A stretch of DNA of 64,000 nucleotides from an uncultured Paracoccaceae bacterium (GTDB lineage Bacteria; Pseudomonadota; Alphaproteobacteria; Rhodobacterales; Rhodobacteraceae). Shown here piece after piece: positions 54,444-61,090 of the stretch (its first letter is position 1; each line of letters starts with the position of its first letter). The position numbers and the translations under genes are program-made. The notes under the pieces are model-generated. The model did not search any database and was not told where the DNA came from. It saw nothing but the letters and a program-made list of their open reading frames with translations. Location of the stretch: the NCBI GenBank assembly GCA_947493255.1, contig CANLQK010000005.1:62001-126000 (forward strand), in the 5' to 3' direction.

Positions 54444-55643
<1,200 letters not shown>

Positions 55644-55665
55644 AATGTGTTACGATTTTTGCTTG

Positions 55666-56274
55666 TCACAACATATTGTGGACGGGTTTGAAGGATCGTC
55701 TATGGTGTGGGGTAACCCCCAAATTTTGAAGTGCAGATATGTGACTTTTTGATCCATATCCTGCGTTCGTCTCCCATCCGTAACCGGGGTACTGTTGCGC
55801 CAAGTCTACCATGATCCGATCGCGACACATTTTTGCCACAATTGAAGCAGCTGCGATGGACAGGGACCGACTGTCTCCCTTGATCACGGATGTTGCAGAA
55901 CATTTCAAATTGTGAGGAATCCGGTTCCCATCGATCAACGCGTGATCCACCTGCCCCAACCCCGCCACGGCACGTTCCATCGCCAGGTGGGATGCCTGTA
56001 AGATGTTGATCTCGTCTATTTCTTCCACCGTCGCATGGGCGATGGATACCTCGGCACAGTCAAGGATCAGCGGCTCGAGCACAGCGAGCCGTTTCTTGGT
56101 CAGCGCCTTACTGTCGTTCAAGCCTTCAGGGATATTGTGGGGGTCAAGAATAACTGCTGCTGCGGTAACAGGGCCAGCCAAGGGGCCGCGCCCCACTTCG
56201 TCAACGCCCGCGATGCGAATGGCACCACGGGCGGACAAATCTTGTTCAAAAATAAAATCAGGTCCGTTTGTCAT
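55666..56274 (-). CDS. rnhB: Ribonuclease HII
   Basis: 202 residues. The metal ligands sit in IAGVDEVGRGPLAGPV (Asp-Glu), HALIDGNRI (Asp) and RSLSIAAASIVAKMCRD; LNDSKALTKKR and YPGYGWETNAGYGSK are further family blocks. It cuts RNA of RNA-DNA hybrids and single ribonucleotides in DNA. The gene is directly upstream of ccrM in the transcription direction, so the GANTC cluster lies between them and rnhB read-through into ccrM is possible. Confidence 0.94.
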   Translation of the reverse strand: MTNGPDFIFEQDLSARGAIRIAGVDEVGRGPLAGPVTAAAVILDPHNIPEGLNDSKALTKKRLAVLEPLILDCAEVSIAHATVEEIDEINILQASHLAMERAVAGLGQVDHALIDGNRIPHNLKCSATSVIKGDSRSLSIAAASIVAKMCRDRIMVDLAQQYPGYGWETNAGYGSKSHISALQNLGVTPHHRRSFKPVHNML

Positions 56275-56314
56275 GGGTCAAGGTGAACCAGACGCGGGAT
56301 AAACCTACAAGAGG

Positions 56315-56470
56315 TTACAGCCAGACTGTTGTCGTGCGATCGGACCCGGCAAGGTACACATCAACAGCGGACGGCGCACGGTAGGCAGTGACAGTTTTCT
56401 TTTTCGCCTTCACCTTGGGTGCGGCGGCTTTTTTAGTCAGGAATTTTGCGGTCAAACGATCTTGGATCAT
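56315..56470 (-). CDS. Small basic protein, unknown
   Basis: 51 residues starting MIQDRLTAKFLTKKAAAPKV. It has a strongly basic middle (KKAAAPKVKAKKK) and an ordered-looking end AYRAPSAVDVYLAGSDRTTT. The ATG at 56468-56470 is preceded by GGAGATAGAC, a very good RBS, which is the main reason to believe it; the frame extends upstream to 56560 without a better start. A small nucleic-acid-binding protein is possible but unproven. It lies 40 bases upstream of rnhB. Confidence 0.6.
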   Translation of the reverse strand: MIQDRLTAKFLTKKAAAPKVKAKKKTVTAYRAPSAVDVYLAGSDRTTTVWL

Positions 56471-56570
56471 GTCTATCTCCATCAAAGGGTTCGGCTCCCA
56501 TAACGTCAATATAGCTGACCTATTCTCAATCAGGTAGATCAGTCTTCGCAATCCCGCCATGCAGAAAACG

Positions 56571-56608
56571 CAAAAGAGGCAGAAGGCCCATGTCCTCCTC
56601 CTGCCTCT
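56571..56608 (-). terminator. Intrinsic terminator after the 143-residue exported protein gene
   Basis: On the minus strand AGAGGCAG and CTGCCTCT form an 8-bp stem followed by TTTTGCGTTTT. A second GC-rich stem, GGGCGACC (56613-56620) / GGTCGCCC (56631-56638), stands just before it. Confidence 0.7.
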
Positions 56609-56653
56609 GATGGGGCGACCTCGTGGGGTGGGTCGCCCTAGTCCGCAACGGCC

Positions 56654-57085
56654 TTAATGCCGGTTGGTGCGGAACCCGTGGTTCCGAAGACACTGTGGTG
56701 TGTAGCCAGCACGATGCTGGCCTGCGCGGGTACGGAAAGCGACGCGACATGCCTGAGGCAGTCGGTTTACGGCACGGTAGCTTTGATTCAGACAGCGCTG
56801 TCCAAAGAACCGCACCTGATCCCCATTCCGGCGTGTCGCATGGGTTAAGCAATTCGCAGGCAAAACCCGCCATGCATCATTCTGAGGGCTTGGTCGTGGG
56901 TTTGTTCGTACTGGCGCGGGGTCGTTATTGCGGCTGTTGTGAATCGCAGCCCCAAACAACAACAAGGTTGCGATACCGACGATGGCATCTTCGCGAGACA
57001 GATCTGCGGTTGCGGTTGTTGGCGCAACGGCTGTGAAAGAAAGTGTAGCGGCAAGAACGCCAGCGGTCAGTGTTTTCATGGACAT
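56654..57085 (-). CDS. Exported cysteine-containing protein, unknown
   Basis: 143 residues with signal peptide LTAGVLAATLSFTAVAPTT, a short hydrophobic stretch AIVGIATLLLFGAAIH, a Pro/Asn-rich linker and a basic C-terminal domain with four cysteines (LPANCLTH, GQRCLNQSY, LPQACRVAF, TPQCLRNHGF), probably two disulfides. Similar small secreted proteins occur in Rhodobacteraceae in my memory, without known function. AAAGGATC before the ATG. Confidence 0.78.
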   Translation of the reverse strand: MSMKTLTAGVLAATLSFTAVAPTTATADLSREDAIVGIATLLLFGAAIHNSRNNDPAPVRTNPRPSPQNDAWRVLPANCLTHATRRNGDQVRFFGQRCLNQSYRAVNRLPQACRVAFRTRAGQHRAGYTPQCLRNHGFRTNRH

Positions 57086-57248
57086 TGTATGATCCTTTCA
57101 AAGTGTGTGCCGGCTGTGTGCCGACGTATTGGAACAACTTTGGCCAAGGAGCGGCTTGCCTCTCAATAACAGTCGACTGTTATCGGATGGCGCAGTTTCA
57201 GTGCGGGTGGATATTGAATAACAACCGGTCTCGGGTCATGGTCAGCCC

Positions 57249-57530
57249 ATGAAACGCACACTCATATATACTGTCATGATGGTCGCCCTAGCTGGCACTG
57301 CAAACGCCGCGTGCTACGCTGACTATAAGGCCAAGCGTGACGATCCCCTCCGTCTGCATTACGGTGTTGTGGAAATCAGGGGCGAATGTTCTGCCAATGC
57401 GGCAGCAGCAGAGCTGGAACCACGGTTGGCACAAGACGACTGGCAACTACTAAGCATCGAAGGTGTCTTTGATGACGCCGGACTTGAGGAGAGACGAGAG
57501 AGTGCAGGCGACTACTACCTCCGCTATTGA
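57249..57530 (+). CDS. Small secreted protein overlapping a membrane wHTH regulator gene
   Basis: 93 residues with signal peptide TLIYTVMMVALAGTANA; mature start ACYADYKAKRDDPLRLHYGV. Two cysteines (C22 and C47) may form a disulfide. The C-terminal half is acidic (AQDDWQLLSIEGVFDDAGLE, ESAGDYYLRY). The gene overlaps the next by 29 bases, so the two are co-expressed. I do not recognise the family; a periplasmic partner of the downstream membrane protein is an inference from position. Confidence 0.78.
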   Translation: MKRTLIYTVMMVALAGTANAACYADYKAKRDDPLRLHYGVVEIRGECSANAAAAELEPRLAQDDWQLLSIEGVFDDAGLEERRESAGDYYLRY

Positions 57531-58206
57531 AGCGCGCCAAACAGGCAACCGGATTGTCATCGGTGGAATTGCGGCGATCGTCGTTATTCTGGCGACGGCC
57601 GCCGTTTTGCTGTTCATGAACTTGCCTGATGCCAACGCCTTTAACGCGCGGGTGGAACAGCTGTTCGTCGAAAATGCCACCCTGACGGGGCAGGCTGAGA
57701 TTAAGCTGCTGGAAATTCTGGCCCAATCGGGAACTGCATTTTCCGAAACCTTGGATAGCTATCGTTTCGTGATTTTCGTGTTGTTGGTTTTCGCGACGGC
57801 TTTGCTGATTGCCGCAGTTGCGTTTTTGGTCATGCTCATTGGAATGAACCGCCGGATGGGGCAGATTGAACGTAAAGGTATTGAGGTAAACTCACTGCTG
57901 ATCTCGCGCGATCAAAACATGGTCTACCTGAACAACTTCGAATTCAAACTGACGGACGCAGCCATTGAAACGCTATCTGTCCTTGCGGAAGCACGCATGG
58001 ACGACGAAGTGCTAACTGGTGCCGAAATCGAGGGCGTGATCTCGGGGCGGCCATCTTCAGACTGCGAAGAAGCCGCAGGGGCGACCCGTATCAAACGCCT
58101 GCGCGATACTTTGGGTAATCAGATGATGTCTGAACTTCTAGTGCGAAATATCGCACGACGAGGCTACATGCTGTCGATCGACAAAGACGTCATTCGGATG
58201 GTTTGA
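57502..58206 (+). CDS. Two-TM membrane protein with C-terminal OmpR/ToxR-like winged helix
   Basis: 234 residues from a GTG at 57502 with GAGGAGAG upstream (a start at 57463 would overlap the upstream gene further). TM1 is about residues 17-40 (IVIGGIAAIVVILATAAVLL), then about 50 periplasmic residues, TM2 about 89-115 (FVIFVLLVFATALLIAAVAF), then a cytoplasmic part. The last 90 residues, FEFKLTDAAIETLSVLAEA, GATRIKRLRDTLGN and LLVRNIARRGYMLSID, follow the OmpR/PhoB winged-helix pattern. If so, this is a membrane-bound transcription factor with topology opposite to ToxR/CadC, whose DNA-binding domain is N-terminal. Not a family I can name. Confidence 0.75.
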   Translation: MQATTTSAIEARQTGNRIVIGGIAAIVVILATAAVLLFMNLPDANAFNARVEQLFVENATLTGQAEIKLLEILAQSGTAFSETLDSYRFVIFVLLVFATALLIAAVAFLVMLIGMNRRMGQIERKGIEVNSLLISRDQNMVYLNNFEFKLTDAAIETLSVLAEARMDDEVLTGAEIEGVISGRPSSDCEEAAGATRIKRLRDTLGNQMMSELLVRNIARRGYMLSIDKDVIRMV

Positions 58207-58268
58207 CACCAAATTTCCTTACCCAAAAAATAAGTAAGGATCTGGAAATAAACAAATTAATAGATCTC

Positions 58269-58300
58269 AAAGGCCTGACAGGGAATCTGTCGGGCCTTTT
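58269..58300 (+). terminator. Intrinsic terminator after the membrane wHTH gene
   Basis: AAAGGCCTGACAG pairs with CTGTCGGGCCTTT (one G-U) around a GGGAAT loop, followed by a T and TTTT at the stem end. Confidence 0.88.
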
Positions 58301-58338
58301 CCCCATTAAGGTCAGGAAATCATACCTATGTTTAGATA

Positions 58339-58791
58339 ATGGAACGTAGAGAGTTTTTGAGCTTCGCCGGGGCATCGGCTTTGATCCCAGTCTTGCCTTT
58401 GCCTGCACCGGCCATCCCAGTGGCCGTAGCCCCAGTTAATGCCGCAAAGGCAAATTGGGCGGCGTTGTATGCCCGCGCGCATGGCCGCGCCACGCCTGAG
58501 CTGATCCAAAAGTGGCTGCATGTCGGTCCGGATCAGGCTCGGGCGGTGATGTCCGACCTTGTTGCGCGAAATGTTGTGGCGGCCCCAATTGCGGGGAGCG
58601 CAACGGCCGTTCAACCAATGTATCCTTCCCGCTCGATCCCTGGCGTCCACACGGCGTCCGAACAGGCAAAGGACGCGGTCACCGATTACTTGCGATCTGC
58701 GCTGGATGATGAAGACGCGTCTAGCGAACCATCTGCTGGTGACCTTGCTTCGCAACATCCGGCGCAAACTGAAACTTCTCTCGACGCTTAG
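58339..58791 (+). CDS. Tat-signal-like protein with helical domain, unknown
   Basis: 150 residues. The N-terminus MERREFLSFAGASALIPVLP resembles a twin-arginine signal, followed by a Pro/Ala-rich stretch. Residues about 38-85 (WAALYARAHGRATPELIQKW, LHVGPDQARAVMSDLVARN) look like a helix-turn-helix fold; the end is acidic and low-complexity. An HTH behind an export signal is odd, so either the signal or the HTH reading is wrong. No clear RBS. Its stop shares TTAG with the convergent gene's stop. Confidence 0.65.
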   Translation: MERREFLSFAGASALIPVLPLPAPAIPVAVAPVNAAKANWAALYARAHGRATPELIQKWLHVGPDQARAVMSDLVARNVVAAPIAGSATAVQPMYPSRSIPGVHTASEQAKDAVTDYLRSALDDEDASSEPSAGDLASQHPAQTETSLDA

Positions 58792-59126
58792 ATATTCAAG
58801 AAGTATGGGTCGACCCGGCGCCAGAAATGCAACAAGTCTTGCCCTGTCGCCGGAGAACTTCCCATTTCTTGTAATGCGAAGACATCCGCGGCAACCAAAG
58901 CAGACAATTTATAGGCAAGCTGGGAAGATCGGATTGATGCCTGCGAGTCGATGACATCTTCGAGCGTTGCAGCAGCCGATGTCATCGCAAAAGCGATCCC
59001 TAGCGCTGGTTCGTTCGGCCAGGATGTCGCCATATCTTTGACCAGCCTTCTGGAACCTTTGGTATCGTCTTGCGCCAGACGCTCAACAGCGAATTCAACC
59101 ATACGATCTAGCGATGAATTACGCAT
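58788..59126 (-). CDS. Small cytoplasmic helical protein, unknown
   Basis: 112 residues, no signal or TM: SLDRMVEFAVERLAQDDTKG, SWPNEPALGIAFAMTSAAAT, LAYKLSALVAADVFALQEMG, LLHFWRRVDPYFLNI. Predominantly helical. I do not recognise it. Start codon ATG at 59124-59126 with only a distant AAGG. Convergent 4-base overlap with the preceding gene. Confidence 0.65.
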   Translation of the reverse strand: MRNSSLDRMVEFAVERLAQDDTKGSRRLVKDMATSWPNEPALGIAFAMTSAAATLEDVIDSQASIRSSQLAYKLSALVAADVFALQEMGSSPATGQDLLHFWRRVDPYFLNI

Positions 59127-59461
59127 GTAAGAATAAAACCTTGAGTGTCACACAAACGCGGCCGGCCGCAGTTACAAAATGCCTCATTATTATGCACGTA
59201 AGCAACTATGGTCCGCAAGTATTCAGTCGTGCTGGAACACATCGAGCGCGCGATGGACCAAGTCATACTTGCGGTTGCAGGTAGCTGTAGCCGCTATGGC
59301 GCCATGGCTGAAAAGGCCAACGCGCATGAAATGTGGGTATTTGCGTTGATGAAGTGATTGCCCTGCTTCGTCATCGCAGTGGGAATGAACCTCTTGCAGA
59401 CTTATAGTAATTATACTCTCTTGGTTTGGACCTCATACTCATAAAGAATGGGATTCTCACC
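59127..59461. other. Intergenic region upstream of sthA, with a 12-bp palindrome
   Basis: 335 bases between a minus-strand gene and sthA. GCGGCCGGCCGC (59158-59169) is a perfect palindrome in otherwise AT-richer DNA. A 49-codon frame (59208-59357) is listed apart. The 60 bases before sthA contain an AT-rich stretch TATAGTAATTATAC that may be part of its promoter. Confidence 0.5.
59208..59357 (+). CDS. Possible 49-residue small protein
   Basis: ATG at 59208 to TGA at 59355-59357: MVRKYSVVLEHIERAMDQVI and an end with HEMWVFALMK. Composition is protein-like (amphipathic helix at the N-terminus) but there is no good RBS. It may be a real short protein or the remnant of a longer gene; low certainty. 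Confidence 0.25.
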   Translation: MVRKYSVVLEHIERAMDQVILAVAGSCSRYGAMAEKANAHEMWVFALMK

Positions 59462-60856
59462 ATGGAAACCTACGACCTAATTGTTGTTGGCAGTGGACCT
59501 GCCGGACGGCGCGCGGCGATCCAAGCAGCCAAATTTGGTGAAACTGTTCTGGTAGTTGAAAGGGGCCACAAAGTTGGTGGGGTATCGGTACATACCGGTA
59601 CGATCCCTTCAAAGACCCTTCGAGAGACAGCCTTGAACCTTTCCGGCTGGCGAGAGCGTGGTTTTTATGGCCGGTCATATCGCGTCAAACAGGATCTTAG
59701 TGCGGACGATCTACGTGCCAGGCTAAATATGACCCTTGGTCACGAGGTCGAAGTCCTGGAACACCAGTTTGCCCGCAATCAAGTGACGACACTGCGAGGC
59801 GAAGCACGCTTTTTGGATAGCACCCATATTGAGGTTAATGGCGAAGAGGGCGAGGTTCTCACCTTTAAGGGGAAACGGTTTTTGTTGGCAGTTGGAACTG
59901 TCCCATTCAGGCCAGCCGACATCCCGTTTGACGGTGAATCGGTTTTCGACAGTGACGAGATTCTAGAATTAAGCGATCTCCCCAAAAGCCTATGCGTAAT
60001 TGGTGCGGGTGTGATTGGCATCGAGTACGCAACAATTTTTAGCGCGTTGGATGTGCATGTTACGCTAGTTGAACCCCGCGAAACTATGTTGGACTTCATC
60101 GACCGAGAGTTAATCGATGATTTCACGCATCAACTTAGGGATCGCGGCATGGTCCTGCGGTTCGGCCGGAAGGTGGAGAGGGTCTCAAAAGACCCCAATG
60201 GAAAATGCCGAGTCGATATGGAAGATGGGCGTACAATCCGCACGGATATTGTGTTGTTTGCAGCAGGAAGAATGGGAGCAACAGACTCATTGGATTTACC
60301 TAAGTGCGGCTTAGAAATAGATCATCGTGGTCGCCTGACCGTCGACCCGAAGACATTTCAAACTAGCGTACCCCATATCTACGCAGCGGGAGATGTTATC
60401 GGGTTTCCAAGCCTAGCTTCGACGTCAATGGAACAGGGACGGATCGCCGTTTGCCACGCATTGGGGCGTGAGGCCCACGAACCGCCAGAGTTTTTCCCAT
60501 ATGGCATCTACTCCGTACCTGAAATGTCTACGATCGGCATGACAGAGGAAGAAGTCCGTGACCGCGACATTAGTTATGAATGCGGTATTGCCCGGTTCAG
60601 AGAGACGTCCCGCGGCCATATTATGGGATTGGGGACTGGGATGCTGAAGATGATCTTCTCTTTGAAAACACGGCGCCTGTTGGGGTGTCATATCGTCGGG
60701 GAAGGTGCGACTGAACTCATCCATATTGGTCAAGCCGTCATCAATCTTGGGGGTACGTTGGAATACTTCGTAGAAAATACGTTCAACTATCCCACTCTAG
60801 CCGAAGCTTACAAAATTGCTGCTCTTGACGCATGGAACCGCATGCCCAACGACTGA
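59462..60856 (+). CDS. sthA: Soluble pyridine nucleotide transhydrogenase (Si-specific)
   Basis: 464 residues of the disulfide-oxidoreductase fold. FAD motif LIVVGSGPAGRRAAIQAAKF, then GGVSVHTGTIPSKTLRETAL where lipoamide dehydrogenase has CxxxxC; the redox cysteines are absent, as in transhydrogenases. NAD domain SLCVIGAGVIGIEYATIFSA, FAD site IYAAGDVIGFPSLASTSMEQ, dimer domain ENTFNYPTLAEAYKIAALDA. It equilibrates NADPH and NADH. ATG at 59462; the upstream frame start is ignored. No clear operon partner. Confidence 0.92.
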   Translation: METYDLIVVGSGPAGRRAAIQAAKFGETVLVVERGHKVGGVSVHTGTIPSKTLRETALNLSGWRERGFYGRSYRVKQDLSADDLRARLNMTLGHEVEVLEHQFARNQVTTLRGEARFLDSTHIEVNGEEGEVLTFKGKRFLLAVGTVPFRPADIPFDGESVFDSDEILELSDLPKSLCVIGAGVIGIEYATIFSALDVHVTLVEPRETMLDFIDRELIDDFTHQLRDRGMVLRFGRKVERVSKDPNGKCRVDMEDGRTIRTDIVLFAAGRMGATDSLDLPKCGLEIDHRGRLTVDPKTFQTSVPHIYAAGDVIGFPSLASTSMEQGRIAVCHALGREAHEPPEFFPYGIYSVPEMSTIGMTEEEVRDRDISYECGIARFRETSRGHIMGLGTGMLKMIFSLKTRRLLGCHIVGEGATELIHIGQAVINLGGTLEYFVENTFNYPTLAEAYKIAALDAWNRMPND

Positions 60857-61038
60857 TCGTAATACCAGCGTTAACAGAATGGCCCAAAGCCGACATGCAT
60901 TTGTCTTGAGGTTCTGTGCTGCAGTTACCGAAAACGAGCATTGGCAGTTTTTTTGGCCGAGATAGTTTCTGTATTTTCACAATCACAGAAGGCCGGTCGC
61001 ACCCTAGCAGAAACCGCGGACTCGTTCCCAAATACACA

Positions 61039-61067
61039 AAGGCCCGCACCGATGCGGTGCAGGCCTT
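61039..61067 (-). terminator. Hairpin terminator of the RTX gene
   Basis: AAGGCC-GCACCG (61039-61051) and CGGTGC-GGCCTT (61055-61067) form a stem with one mismatch. On the minus strand it ends in TTTGTGTATTT. It begins 24 bases after the RTX stop. Confidence 0.7.
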
Positions 61068-61090
61068 CGCCACGTTTTTTAGAGGTAGCT

